A DNA stretch of 64,000 bases from HdN1 sp052035295 (GTDB taxonomy: Bacteria > Pseudomonadota > Gammaproteobacteria > Pseudomonadales > Ketobacteraceae), in the NCBI GenBank assembly GCA_052035295.1, contig JBPOHS010000002.1, positions 1 through 64,000 of the forward strand. The letters run 5' to 3'. Made by a program: the position numbers and the translations under genes. How positions within the stretch are numbered: the stretch's first letter is position 1; every line of letters begins with the position of its first letter. The notes under the pieces were generated by a model. That model was given only the letters and a program-made list of their open reading frames with translations, was not told the DNA's origin and ran no database searches. Below, piece by piece: positions 17,846 to 26,372 of this stretch.

Positions 17846-19315
17846 TTAAAGTTTGGGGGCCGGGCTGATGAAACGCGATTCTGACACAGCCGAGATGGCT
17901 GCATCATCATTGGCGACCACTCTCAGGTTCACGCTCATGTTGTTGCCTTTGAGATCCTTGGGATCTGCTGTAACGACAGCCGTGACGGTCACCAGTTCGC
18001 CCGCCTTGGCTTCGATTCCCTGCGGAACCTCAAGTTTGGCGTTGGCGACCCCATCGAAGGTCACGCTATAGACATGCAGATCCTGGGTTTTGTTCTGGAT
18101 CTTGAGCGTATAAACGTTCTCGATCTTGCCGTCCCAGGTTTCACGGAAGAGTGCGGTGCGCTCACGCAGAACATCAAACTCCACCGGTACACGAGCCAAC
18201 AGTTTCCAACCAAAGCCCAGCAGCACGATGGCGAGTACTGAGCCGTAGCCCAGCAGACGCGCACGCAGGATCTTGCCCGGCTTTTTCTCGACCAGATTTT
18301 CGGTCGAATAGCGGATCAGGCCACGTGGATAATTCATTTGGTCCATGATGCTGTCGCAGGCATCAATACAGGCGGCGCAGCCGATGCATTCATATTGCAG
18401 CCCGTTGCGAATGTCGATGCCGGTCGGGCAAACCTGAACGCAAAGCTTGCAGTCTACGCAATCGCCTAGGTTTTCCGCCTTGGCACTGGCGCTCTTCTTG
18501 CGGCTGCCGCGCGGTTCTCCACGCTCGGTATCGTAGGTGACGATCAGCGTGTCGCGATCGAACATCACACTTTGGAAGCGGGCGTACGGGCACATGTATA
18601 TGCAGACTTGTTCACGCAGCCAACCCGCATTCAGGAAGGTCATGACGGTGAAGAACACGAGCCAGAAGATACCCCAGGCGTCGATATTGAGACTGATGAG
18701 ATCAGCACCCAGCGCATGGATCGGGGTGAAATAGCCGATAAAACTGAAGCCGGTACCAAAGGCGATCAGAAACCACAGGGAGTATTTGATCGAGCGTAAC
18801 GTCATCTTGCGGGCATTGTTGGGCTGGGCATCCAGCTTCATGCGGGCGTTACGATCGCCTTCGACCCAGTGCTCGATCAGCATGAACATTGATGTCCACA
18901 CCGTTTGCGGGCAGGTATACCCGCACCAGACCCGGCCGGCCAGTACGGTGATAAAAAACAGTGCAAAGGCGGCGATCATCAATGTTCCCGACAGGAACAG
19001 GAAATCCTGGGGAAAGAACGTCACGCCGAAAATATAGAATTTGCGCTCGGGCAAATCGAACAGGATGGCCTGTCTGCCATTCCACATCAGCCAGGGGCCG
19101 ATAAAGTACACCGCGAGTGCACCCCACATGGCGATCCGGCGCAGTGTGCTGAACAGCCCGGTAACGTGACGGGTGAATACCTTGTCACGCTTCTGGTACA
19201 GATCGTTGGGATGCTCGGTCTCCCTGGAATGGGAGAATCCTTTGGGGGAGACATCCTTGACGGCAATCTTTTGTGAAGAGGGATCCTTGGGCGAGGATTG
19301 TTGCGGACTGGTCAT
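17846..19315 (-). CDS. ccoG: Cytochrome c oxidase accessory protein CcoG (FixG/RdxA)
   Basis: This 489-residue membrane iron-sulfur protein has several N-terminal spans, the NapH/FixG-like CPYARFQSVMFD segment, and two 4Fe-4S cysteine clusters in CVDCKLCVQVCPTG and CIGCAACIDACD. The C-terminal part is an Ig-like periplasmic domain. CcoG reduces Cu(II) during cbb3 oxidase assembly. It is the first gene of the assembly operon. No ANR box is visible in the 77 bases upstream, only the ccoP terminator and T-rich DNA, so it may rely on read-through or an unrecognised promoter. Confidence 0.95.
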   Translation of the reverse strand: MTSPQQSSPKDPSSQKIAVKDVSPKGFSHSRETEHPNDLYQKRDKVFTRHVTGLFSTLRRIAMWGALAVYFIGPWLMWNGRQAILFDLPERKFYIFGVTFFPQDFLFLSGTLMIAAFALFFITVLAGRVWCGYTCPQTVWTSMFMLIEHWVEGDRNARMKLDAQPNNARKMTLRSIKYSLWFLIAFGTGFSFIGYFTPIHALGADLISLNIDAWGIFWLVFFTVMTFLNAGWLREQVCIYMCPYARFQSVMFDRDTLIVTYDTERGEPRGSRKKSASAKAENLGDCVDCKLCVQVCPTGIDIRNGLQYECIGCAACIDACDSIMDQMNYPRGLIRYSTENLVEKKPGKILRARLLGYGSVLAIVLLGFGWKLLARVPVEFDVLRERTALFRETWDGKIENVYTLKIQNKTQDLHVYSVTFDGVANAKLEVPQGIEAKAGELVTVTAVVTADPKDLKGNNMSVNLRVVANDDAAISAVSESRFISPAPKL

Positions 19316-19340
19316 CTGCTTTCACCTTCTATAAACGAAA

Positions 19341-19366
19341 ACGCCACTCTCCTGAGAGAGTGGCGT
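19341..19366 (-). terminator. Rho-independent terminator of ccoNOQP
   Basis: ACGCCACTCTC (19341-19351), loop CTGA, then GAGAGTGGCGT (19356-19366): a perfect 11-bp stem with a tetraloop. Read on the minus strand it is followed by TTTTCGTTT, as expected for termination after ccoP. It separates ccoNOQP from ccoGHIS. Confidence 0.85.
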
Positions 19367-19392
19367 AATACTACCACGGGTATCTGACCAGT

Positions 19393-20289
19393 TTATTGAC
19401 TTAAGCTATAAACATAGGCCGCAACGACGTGGATTTTGTCTTCGCTCAACTGATCCTTGAACGCCGGCATGATGCCTTTGCGACCTTTGGCGATCGTGGT
19501 CATGATGGCATCATCGGTGCCGCCATAGAGCCAGATGTTGTCGGTCAGGTTCGGGGCACCCATCATCTGCATGCCTTTCGCATCTGCACCGTGACAGCCG
19601 ATACAACCCTTGGCCGTGAACAGTGCCTGGCCTTCGCTGGCATCGCCGGCTTCAGCCTTGCGGCCGCTCAGACTGACGACGTAAGCCGTCAGGTTCTTGA
19701 GGCTGGCTTCATCCAGGCTGTAAGGGGCAGCTGCGAACGAGGGCATGCCGATCGATTGACGACCACCGGTGATGGTTTCGACAATTTTCTCGGGGGCGCC
19801 GCCAAAGATCCAGTCAGCATCGGTCAGATTCGGAAAACCGGCAGCACCGCGAGCGTCAGACCCGTGGCACACAGCACAGTTGTTGCCGAACATGCGTTGG
19901 CCAACTTGAACGGCTTCGGGATCCTTGGCCAGTTCTGCTACCGGTACTTTTGCGTATTCGGCAAAAATGGCGTCATAGCGGTTGTTGGCTTTTTCCACTT
20001 CCAACTCCCACTGACCGGTAGAGCTCCAGCCCAGCATGCCCTTGAAACTGCCCATGCCCGGATACAGCGCCATGTAAATGAAGGCGAAAGCGATGGTGAA
20101 ATAGAAGAGGTTCAACCACCAGTGCGGCATGGGGTTGTTGATTTCTTCAATTCCGTCAAAGGCATGCCCCATGGATTTACCCAGGGGAATGTCACCACTT
20201 TGCTCTCTTGTCCACCACAGCAGCGCCAGACAGCCGAACAGGTTGATTAAAACGATGGCGATAATCCATCCACTCCAGAATGTACTCAT
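19393..20289 (-). CDS. ccoP: cbb3-type cytochrome c oxidase subunit CcoP (diheme)
   Basis: This 298-residue subunit has two N-terminal membrane helices (roughly residues 8-26 and 57-76) and two c-type heme sites, CAVCH (138-142) and CIGCH (229-233). The first is followed by GFPNLTDADWIFGG with the conserved Met region, and the pattern repeats in the second domain. CcoP passes electrons from soluble cytochrome c to CcoO/CcoN. It overlaps ccoQ by four bases (ATGA), so translation is coupled. A strong terminator follows. Confidence 0.97.
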   Translation of the reverse strand: MSTFWSGWIIAIVLINLFGCLALLWWTREQSGDIPLGKSMGHAFDGIEEINNPMPHWWLNLFYFTIAFAFIYMALYPGMGSFKGMLGWSSTGQWELEVEKANNRYDAIFAEYAKVPVAELAKDPEAVQVGQRMFGNNCAVCHGSDARGAAGFPNLTDADWIFGGAPEKIVETITGGRQSIGMPSFAAAPYSLDEASLKNLTAYVVSLSGRKAEAGDASEGQALFTAKGCIGCHGADAKGMQMMGAPNLTDNIWLYGGTDDAIMTTIAKGRKGIMPAFKDQLSEDKIHVVAAYVYSLSQ

Positions 20290-20492
20290 TTAGCCTTCTC
20301 TCTCAAATTGTGTTCACCAGACCCTGATTGCTCAGTAAGGGCACGCTCGTTGAGTGGCTCGTCAGAAAACGGGAGATTCGCTGCTTCTTCAAATCTTGCC
20401 TTTCTCTGGCTCCCAAAGGCCCACCAGCAAACGCCAAGGAATGCTGCAAACGCCAGGATGGTCGCAATGCCACGCATCGTGTTGATGTCCAT
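20286..20492 (-). CDS. ccoQ: cbb3 oxidase small subunit CcoQ
   Basis: This 68-residue protein has one membrane helix (IATILAFAAFLGVCWWAF) followed by a basic stretch (GSQRKARFEEAANLPF), the standard CcoQ/FixQ pattern. It stabilises the CcoN-CcoO core. It lies between ccoO (two-base gap) and ccoP (four-base overlap). Confidence 0.95.
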   Translation of the reverse strand: MDINTMRGIATILAFAAFLGVCWWAFGSQRKARFEEAANLPFSDEPLNERALTEQSGSGEHNLREKAK

Positions 20493-20494
20493 AC

Positions 20495-21109
20495 TTACCT
20501 CTTGTTGGGCAGCACAGTGCCAAGTTGTTGGAGGTAGGCAACCACAGCATCCATTTCCGTCTTGCCTTCGACCAGTGCCTTGGCGCCATCCATGTCAGCC
20601 TGGGTGTAGGGAACGCCTACGATCTCAAGCGCTGACATCTTGGCTGCCGTGTGCTCACCGGTCAGAACGTTTTCGTTCAACCAGGGGAAGCTCGGCATAT
20701 TGGACTCAGGTACGACGTCACGTGGATTGTTGAGGTGAACACGGTGCCAGTCATCGCTATAGCGACCACCAACACGAGCCAGATCAGGACCGGTACGCTT
20801 CGAGCCCCACAGGAAAGGGTGCTCGTAAACCGATTCGCCAGCCACCGAGTAGTGACCGTAACGTTCGGTTTCCGCACGGAAGGGGCGGATCATCTGTGAG
20901 TGGCAAACGCTGCAGCCTTCACGGATATAGATGTCGCGACCTTCCAGTTGCAGGGCGTTCAAGGGCTTGAGGCCCTCAATCGGCTTGGTGGTTTGATCCT
21001 GAAAGAACAGCGGCACGATCTCGGCCAGACCGCCATAGCTCACGGCCAAAACTGTCAGACAGATCATCAGGAACAGGTTTTTCTCTACTATTTCATGCGT
21101 CTTTGACAT
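20495..21109 (-). CDS. ccoO: cbb3-type cytochrome c oxidase subunit CcoO (monoheme)
   Basis: This 204-residue subunit has one N-terminal membrane anchor (FLMICLTVLAVSYGGLAEI) and a cytochrome c domain with CSVCH (C66, C69, H70) followed by SQMIRPFRAETERYGHYS, diagnostic of CcoO. The distal Met ligand region is ESNMPSFPWL. It carries electrons from CcoP to CcoN and begins 13 bases after ccoN ends. Confidence 0.97.
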   Translation of the reverse strand: MSKTHEIVEKNLFLMICLTVLAVSYGGLAEIVPLFFQDQTTKPIEGLKPLNALQLEGRDIYIREGCSVCHSQMIRPFRAETERYGHYSVAGESVYEHPFLWGSKRTGPDLARVGGRYSDDWHRVHLNNPRDVVPESNMPSFPWLNENVLTGEHTAAKMSALEIVGVPYTQADMDGAKALVEGKTEMDAVVAYLQQLGTVLPNKR

Positions 21110-21122
21110 GGTGCTCCCTCCC

Positions 21123-22556
21123 TTAGGCTGCTTGCGCCGCGCTTACGCCAACGCGCTCGCTGCTATTGATGGTCTTGAACACGTTGTAGGCCATGACAAA
21201 CATGCCGGTCAGGAACATGAATCCGCCGATAGCGCGCACAAAGTAGTAGGGGTAGGTCGCTTTCAGGCCTTCAACGAAGGTGTATGCCAGCGTGCCGTCT
21301 TCATTGATGGCGCGCCACATCAGACCCTGGCTGATCCCGGCAACCCACATCGAAGCGATATAGAGTACTGTTCCGACCGTCGCCAGCCAGAAGTGCAGGT
21401 TGATCAATTTCACGGAGTACATTTCTTTCTTGTTCCACAGCCAGGGAATCAGGCAGTAGATGGAACCGATCGAAATCATGGCAACCCAACCCAGGGCACC
21501 GGAGTGCACGTGGCCAACGGTCCAGTCAGTGTAGTGTGACAGGGCGTTGACGGTCTTGATGGCCATCATCGGGCCTTCGAAGGTAGACATACCGTAGAAG
21601 GAGAGGGCGACGATCATGAAGCGGACAACCGGGTCATCGCGCAGCTTTTCCCATGCACCGGACAGGGTCATGATACCGTTGATCATGCCGCCCCATGAGG
21701 GTGCAAGCAGAACCAGCGAGAACACCATGCCGAGGGTTTGTGTCCAATCGGGGAGCGCAGTGTAATGAAGGTGGTGAGGACCGGCCCACATGTACACGGA
21801 AATCAGTGCCCAGAAGTGCACGATGGACAAACGGTAGGAGTAAACAGGACGGCCAACGCGCTTGGGAATGTAGTAATACATCATGCCAAGGAAGCCGGCA
21901 GTCAGGAAGAAACCTACTGCGTTGTGGCCATACCACCATTGCACCATCGCATCGACCGCGCCAGCGTAGACGGAATAGGACTTGAATCCCATGCCGGACA
22001 CCGGAATGGCCATGCTGTTGACGATGTGCAGCAGGGCTACCGTTATGATGAATGCACCGTAAAACCAGTTGGCAACGTAAATGTGCTTGGTCTGGCGCTT
22101 GGCAATGGTGCCGAAGAACACGACTGCGTAGGCGACCCAGACAACCGCGATTGCGATGTCAATCGGCCATTCCAGCTCAGCATATTCCTTGCCACCGGTA
22201 TAACCCAGGGGCAGCGTGATGGCTGCAGAAACGATAATGGCTTGCCAACCCCAGAAGCAGAACTCTGCCAGCTTGGGTGCGAACAGCGCGGTATGGCAGG
22301 TGCGCTGGACAGCGTAGAGCGACGTTGCAAACAAGGCACAACCACCAAATGCGAAAATCACCGCGTTAGTGTGCAGTGGACGCAAGCGGCTGTAAGTAAG
22401 CCACGGTGTGTCGAAGTTCAAGGCAGGCATGTACAGCTGTGACGCGATCAGCACGCCAACGGCCATACCGACAATGCCCCAGACTACAGTCATGATCGCG
22501 AATTTCTTCACGACATCGTAGTGGTATTGCGGTGTAGAAAGGTCGCTGTTACCCAT
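21123..22556 (-). CDS. ccoN: cbb3-type cytochrome c oxidase catalytic subunit CcoN
   Basis: This 477-residue, 12-helix heme-copper oxidase subunit reduces O2 with high affinity and pumps protons. Visible ligands: H62 (RPLHTNAV, low-spin heme b), H211 (WYGHNAV), H261/H262 (GPHHLHY) for CuB, and H349/H351 (VGHVHSG) for the hemes. Y255 in VYMWAGP matches the helix VII tyrosine cross-linked to a CuB histidine in C-family oxidases. It leads the ccoNOQP operon and is preceded by a perfect ANR/FNR box, so low-oxygen induction is expected. Confidence 0.98.
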   Translation of the reverse strand: MGNSDLSTPQYHYDVVKKFAIMTVVWGIVGMAVGVLIASQLYMPALNFDTPWLTYSRLRPLHTNAVIFAFGGCALFATSLYAVQRTCHTALFAPKLAEFCFWGWQAIIVSAAITLPLGYTGGKEYAELEWPIDIAIAVVWVAYAVVFFGTIAKRQTKHIYVANWFYGAFIITVALLHIVNSMAIPVSGMGFKSYSVYAGAVDAMVQWWYGHNAVGFFLTAGFLGMMYYYIPKRVGRPVYSYRLSIVHFWALISVYMWAGPHHLHYTALPDWTQTLGMVFSLVLLAPSWGGMINGIMTLSGAWEKLRDDPVVRFMIVALSFYGMSTFEGPMMAIKTVNALSHYTDWTVGHVHSGALGWVAMISIGSIYCLIPWLWNKKEMYSVKLINLHFWLATVGTVLYIASMWVAGISQGLMWRAINEDGTLAYTFVEGLKATYPYYFVRAIGGFMFLTGMFVMAYNVFKTINSSERVGVSAAQAA

Positions 22557-22645
22557 TGAGCGAAGTTCCCCTAGTTACTGAATGTCTCCAGCGCTGCCAG
22601 GCAGTGCTGGTGTGTCCCCGTCTGACCATGTGATCAGCACTATAC

Positions 22646-22686
22646 ATAATAGGAGATACCCCCAGGATAGTCTTGATTTGTATCAA
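22646..22686 (-). promoter_or_regulatory. ANR/FNR-box promoter of ccoN
   Basis: TTGATTTGTATCAA at 22673-22686 matches the FNR/ANR consensus TTGAT-N4-ATCAA exactly. On the minus strand a TATTAT -10 candidate lies at 22646-22651, its centre 31 bases from the box centre, which places the box near -41.5, the class II activation position. The ccoN ATG is about 80 bases downstream of the inferred start. A near-palindrome (CAGCGCTGCC-A-GGCAGTGCTG, 22589-22609) lies in the leader. Confidence 0.85.
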
Positions 22687-23041
22687 GACCCTTCCTGAAC
22701 GCTACCTCTAACTGGATAGTTGTTTCCGTGCGCGCATCAATGTGGTGCGACCAAAAAAGCGTCTGCTCGTAATTGGTGCGCGCGCAATCTGTGCGAGGCC
22801 ATTAAAATGCAGTAACCAGTTGAAATTACTGAAAAAAACTTTCTGGCCTGTTTTTTGTATGCTGCTTTTCGGTGCGCTCGCACCAAATTGCAGCCCAGGC
22901 CTTCCTCGGCAAGCAAACGGGGTCGCAATTATGAAAACGATCGTTCCTGGCTTCAAGTCATTTCACATTCATAAACCCCTATCATTTCTCGATTTTTTGA
23001 GGAATTAGGGTGGTCTTACAATAGGTTTATAGGGTAGTTGC
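22687..23041. other. Intergenic region between ccoN promoter and amtB
   Basis: I find no convincing gene here. It holds the perfect palindrome GGTGCG-CT-CGCACC (22871-22884) and two further GGTGCG copies (22744-22749 and 22775-22780), plus an A/T-rich stretch. It must contain the amtB promoter, but I could not find a good sigma-54 or sigma-70 match. No glnK-like ORF is present. Confidence 0.5.
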
Positions 23042-24340
23042 ATGGTTAAGAAGGGGTTGGGCCTATTTCTCGCCTTGGGCATTCCGGGGCTGGCTTTTGC
23101 GGATGGGGGTATCGACAGCGGGCATACTGGTTGGATTCTGACCGCAACCGCGCTGGTGTTGTTCATGACCTTGCCGGGATTGGCGCTTTTCTACGGCGGT
23201 CTGGTCAGGGCGAAAAACGTATTGTCGATACTGATGCAATGCTTCGCGTTGGCATCGGTCATGTCGATACTCTGGTTTGCGATTGGCTATACGCTGGCCT
23301 TTACGCCGGGTGGTGACCTGAACGACTGGATCGGTGGTTTCGACCGGGTGTTGCTTGCCGGCATGACCAAGGCTTCTTTGACCGGTGCGATTCCTGAGTC
23401 CTTGTTTGCCATGTTCCAGATGACCTTTGCCATCATTACGCCTGCGCTCATCGTCGGTGCATTTGCGGAACGCGTGAAGTTTTCCGCCATGCTGCTTTTT
23501 TCCGCACTCTGGTTGTTGGCGGTCTACGTACCGGTGACGCATTGGGTGTGGGGTGGTGGTTGGTTGCAACAGAAGGGCCTGCTTGATTTCGCGGGTGGCA
23601 CGGTGGTGCACATCACGGCGGCCGTGGCAGCGTTGGTGGGCGCCCTCTACGTCGGCAAACGCAAAGGCTTTCCGCAGTCCATGATGCCTCCGCACAACCT
23701 GACCATGACGGTCACGGGCGCTGGCATGCTGTGGGTAGGCTGGTTCGGCTTTAACGCGGGCAGTGCGCTGGCGGCCAACGGCGATGCTGCCATGGCCATG
23801 TTGGTGACCCACATGTCGGCGGCGGGTGGCTGCTTCACCTGGATGCTGTGTGAGTGGATCAAGCATGGCAAACCGTCGGTGCTGGGTATCGTGACCGGCA
23901 TGGTGGCCGGTCTCGGCACGATTACACCGGCGTCGGGGTATGTAGGGCCAGGCGGCGCGCTGGTCATCGGTCTGAGCGCGGGCGTTGTCTGCTTCTATGC
24001 CACCATGATCATCAAGCGCAAGCTGCATATCGATGACTCGCTGGACGTATTCCCGGTGCATGGGGTGGGGGGTATCCTGGGTACCCTGCTGGCGGGCGTG
24101 TTCTCGTCGCCGGATCTGGGTGTGTTCAGCGGTTTCGGCTTTGGTGCCGGCAACAGTTCTATCGCCGAACAGTTCACCGTGCAGGTCATCGGCGTCGTGG
24201 CAACGTTCGTCTTTGCGGCCGTTGTTTCCTGGTTGTTGTTTGCACTGGTGGACAAAATCATCGGGCTGCGCGTGACCAGCGACGAAGAAACCGAGGGTCT
24301 GGATATCGTGCTTCATGAAGAGCGTGGCTACGTTCTTTGA
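23042..24340 (+). CDS. amtB: Ammonium transporter Amt/AmtB
   Basis: This 432-residue, 11-helix ammonium channel begins with a cleavable-type signal (LGLFLALGIPGLAFA). The body shows the family hallmarks: FYGGLVRAKNVLS, FAERVKFSAMLLF, the DFAGGTVVHITAAVAALVGA segment with its pore histidine, and VFPVHGVGGILGTLLAGVF with the second pore histidine. The charged C-terminal tail that normally docks GlnK is present (RVTSDEETEGLDIVLHEERGY, starting near residue 410). No glnK gene precedes it, unlike the common glnK-amtB pairing. A hairpin follows about 40 bases after the stop. Confidence 0.96.
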   Translation: MVKKGLGLFLALGIPGLAFADGGIDSGHTGWILTATALVLFMTLPGLALFYGGLVRAKNVLSILMQCFALASVMSILWFAIGYTLAFTPGGDLNDWIGGFDRVLLAGMTKASLTGAIPESLFAMFQMTFAIITPALIVGAFAERVKFSAMLLFSALWLLAVYVPVTHWVWGGGWLQQKGLLDFAGGTVVHITAAVAALVGALYVGKRKGFPQSMMPPHNLTMTVTGAGMLWVGWFGFNAGSALAANGDAAMAMLVTHMSAAGGCFTWMLCEWIKHGKPSVLGIVTGMVAGLGTITPASGYVGPGGALVIGLSAGVVCFYATMIIKRKLHIDDSLDVFPVHGVGGILGTLLAGVFSSPDLGVFSGFGFGAGNSSIAEQFTVQVIGVVATFVFAAVVSWLLFALVDKIIGLRVTSDEETEGLDIVLHEERGYVL

Positions 24341-24378
24341 TGACTCCCTGCGGCAAATACCCGTTTGAATAGCCTTGT

Positions 24379-24413
24379 CAGGAGCCGGTTTGACTAAAAA
24401 AACCGGTTTCCTG
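24379..24413 (+). terminator. Hairpin after amtB
   Basis: CCGGTTT (24385-24391) pairs with AAACCGG (24400-24406), and CAGGA/TCCTG at the outer ends extends the stem. The core is followed only by TTTCC, so termination strength is uncertain. Confidence 0.45.
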
Positions 24414-24517
24414 AAAAAAATGGCTATTGTCATTCAATGCGCTATTTTATAAGGTACTTTACAACTCGAACGGTCGTTTGCTAGGTCGGCGCGAGCATTT
24501 TAATAAAGGAGAAGGTC

Positions 24518-24910
24518 ATGAGTTTCCGTTTTTTGTCCGATGAGTGGTTTGCCGAGGTAGAGAAATTGAAAGCCGCTGCCGGTGATCTGGAAGCGCCTGC
24601 TGCGCTGCACGATCTGGTTATCAATATCGTCGTTACGGGTAGCGAGTGGGGTGAGCGTCACCTGTCACTGGTGTCTGGCAACCTCGAGCACGGCCACCGT
24701 GAAAATGCTCCGACCAAGCTGACCCTGCCCGTTGACCTGGCGCACCGCCTGTTCATCGATAACGATCAGTCTGCAGGTATGCAAGGCTTCATGAGCGGCC
24801 AGATCCGTGTGGAAGGCGACATGAGCAAGCTGATGTCCATGCAAATGGTTCAGCCTTCAGGCAAACAACGCGATCTGCAAAAGCAAATTCTGGCCATCAC
24901 TGCTGCCTGA
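24518..24910 (+). CDS. SCP-2 sterol transfer family protein
   Basis: This 130-residue protein fits the SCP2 lipid-binding fold: a mixed alpha/beta sequence with NAPTKLTLPVDLAHRLFID and the C-terminal segment GFMSGQIRVEGDMSKLMSMQ, the usual 'G.(I/L).(I/V).GD...L' signature. Bacterial members bind fatty acyl or other hydrophobic ligands in the cytoplasm; the ligand is unknown. A strong AAAGGAGAAGG ribosome site precedes the ATG, and a T-rich terminator follows, so it is a well-expressed single-gene unit. Confidence 0.85.
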   Translation: MSFRFLSDEWFAEVEKLKAAAGDLEAPAALHDLVINIVVTGSEWGERHLSLVSGNLEHGHRENAPTKLTLPVDLAHRLFIDNDQSAGMQGFMSGQIRVEGDMSKLMSMQMVQPSGKQRDLQKQILAITAA

Positions 24911-24933
24911 TAGCTTTATCGCGCCAAATTGCA

Positions 24934-24970
24934 GAAAAGGGGAAGTGTCGTGAGACATTTCCCTTTTTTT
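24934..24970 (+). terminator. Rho-independent terminator after SCP2 gene
   Basis: AAAAGGGGAAGTGTC pairs with GACATTTCCCTTTT around a GTGA loop, with one mismatch in the stem, and runs straight into TTTTTTT. It lies about 25 bases after the stop codon. Confidence 0.8.
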
Positions 24971-25034
24971 ATGCGCGTGAAAAGGCAGATTGGGAAGGCT
25001 GCGGCCAAGTGCGGCTGATAATCTGGCGATGATC

Positions 25035-26168
25035 TTATCGACTGGAAAGCAGGTATTTGCGCAGGCTTTCGCGTAGTTCCATGGCGAAGGCGTTGATGTT
25101 GTTTTCGATGATGACCGATTCATTGCTCAGGGTGAGCAATTTCTTCATGCCCCGATCAATAACCTGGTTGAGAAAGTCTTCCTGGTCGTCCGTCAGGCCG
25201 AGCGTTTCCAGATTCTTCACAATGTCATGCGTAACGGTGTCGTGTACTTCATGACTCTTGTGGGTGTGGTCGCAGAACTGCTGATGCAGGAATCCAACGG
25301 TTTCGCAGGCAGCTTCGAGCACCTGTGCAAGATTTTCCACCTGCTTTTCGCGATCCTCCCGCGTGTTCAGCGAAACGATCTTGGCATTGGCGATACGCAT
25401 GGCCTGCGTCAGCACCAGAATAAGATTTTGCCTGAGGTTTTCGTCTTCGGTGGGCAGATTCCTGACCAGTAGTGACAGGTCGCTGAAATTGATTACGAGG
25501 CGCTTGCCGAATTCGCAGCACTGCCCCTGTCCTCGCATCTGCTCCAGCAGGTTGGCTTCGATCGGTCTCAGCATGCCGTCGTCAGCAAAATATTGCGTCT
25601 GATTGTATACGCTTACCTGCACCCGACAGGACAGGTTGACCTGTTGCGTGAACTGGAACAGCTTTTCGATGACGGCATCGTGAAATGTCGTGGATTGTGA
25701 AAGTTCGACAAACTGCACCAACGGCACCATCAGGGTCTTGATGCGTTGAATTTCGTCCTGATCGATATTGTCATCACTGATCATGGCCTTGCGCTTGAGA
25801 TGCAGCCGGGTATTGCGCTCTACGCGTGCCAGCAGCGAATCGCTGTGCAAGGGTTTGGTGATGTAGTCGTCGGCCCCGGCTTCGTAGCCGGCAATGATCT
25901 CATCCTTGGAATCCGACGCAGAAACGAAAATAATGCTCAGGTTGCGGTGCGTCGGGTTCTTCCGGATCAGGCGGCAGGCTTCCAGCCCGTCAATTCCCGG
26001 CATGTTGACATCCAGTAGCAGGACGTCGGCTTGTTGTTGATTGAGCAATTTCATGCATTCCGCACCTGAGCTGGCGCGCAGAAGCGTGTAGTCGTCGCCC
26101 AGAATGCCGCAGATGAGCTCCTGAGTCAGCTCATCATCATCGACCACCATGACCGCGGGTTTGCCCAC
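25035..26168 (-). CDS. Orphan response regulator with unknown C-terminal domain
   Basis: This 377-residue protein starts with a receiver domain (about residues 1-125): acidic pocket VVDDDE, phospho-acceptor D53 in LLLDVNMPG, and the conserved Lys in DDYITKPL. The remaining 250 residues are helical and match no output domain I recognise; there is no GGDEF, EAL, HD-GYP or DNA-binding motif. Residues about 270-290 form a heptad-like helix. The GTG at 26168 is used because GAGGTAGG precedes it and REC domains start here; longer frames add unrelated sequence. No histidine kinase gene is adjacent. Confidence 0.8.
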   Translation of the reverse strand: MGKPAVMVVDDDELTQELICGILGDDYTLLRASSGAECMKLLNQQQADVLLLDVNMPGIDGLEACRLIRKNPTHRNLSIIFVSASDSKDEIIAGYEAGADDYITKPLHSDSLLARVERNTRLHLKRKAMISDDNIDQDEIQRIKTLMVPLVQFVELSQSTTFHDAVIEKLFQFTQQVNLSCRVQVSVYNQTQYFADDGMLRPIEANLLEQMRGQGQCCEFGKRLVINFSDLSLLVRNLPTEDENLRQNLILVLTQAMRIANAKIVSLNTREDREKQVENLAQVLEAACETVGFLHQQFCDHTHKSHEVHDTVTHDIVKNLETLGLTDDQEDFLNQVIDRGMKKLLTLSNESVIIENNINAFAMELRESLRKYLLSSR

Positions 26169-26372
26169 TGTTCCTACCTCTAAGCGTGCTTTCCTTCCCC
26201 GCCGGACCTGATCGCTTTGGGGGTATTCTGACAGTGTAGTCAGGCTTTTTGTACTGTGCCTGCCCATCCCCATCCAGTAGAATGCCGCTCGTCACCTGGG
26301 AGGTCGCCGCATGGCGGGCATTGGCGCCGCGTTGCCGCACCCCCGCAAGTCATTCACTGGAAGGGGTATGCC

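Noticed and set aside
22844..22859. Sigma-54-like TGGCCT-N5-TTGTA upstream of amtB
   Set aside because: The -12 element has GT instead of the nearly invariant GC, so I do not call it a promoter.
22871..22884. GGTGCG-CT-CGCACC palindrome as an NtrC site
   Set aside because: The half-sites are in the opposite order to the NtrC consensus (GCACC...GGTGC) and the spacing is wrong.
22742..23008. 88-codon ORF between ccoN and amtB
   Set aside because: GTG start without a ribosome site and unusual composition; treated as part of the regulatory gap.
23063..24433. 456-codon ORF on the minus strand opposite amtB
   Set aside because: His/Arg/Gln-rich shadow of amtB codons, no ribosome site and no family features.
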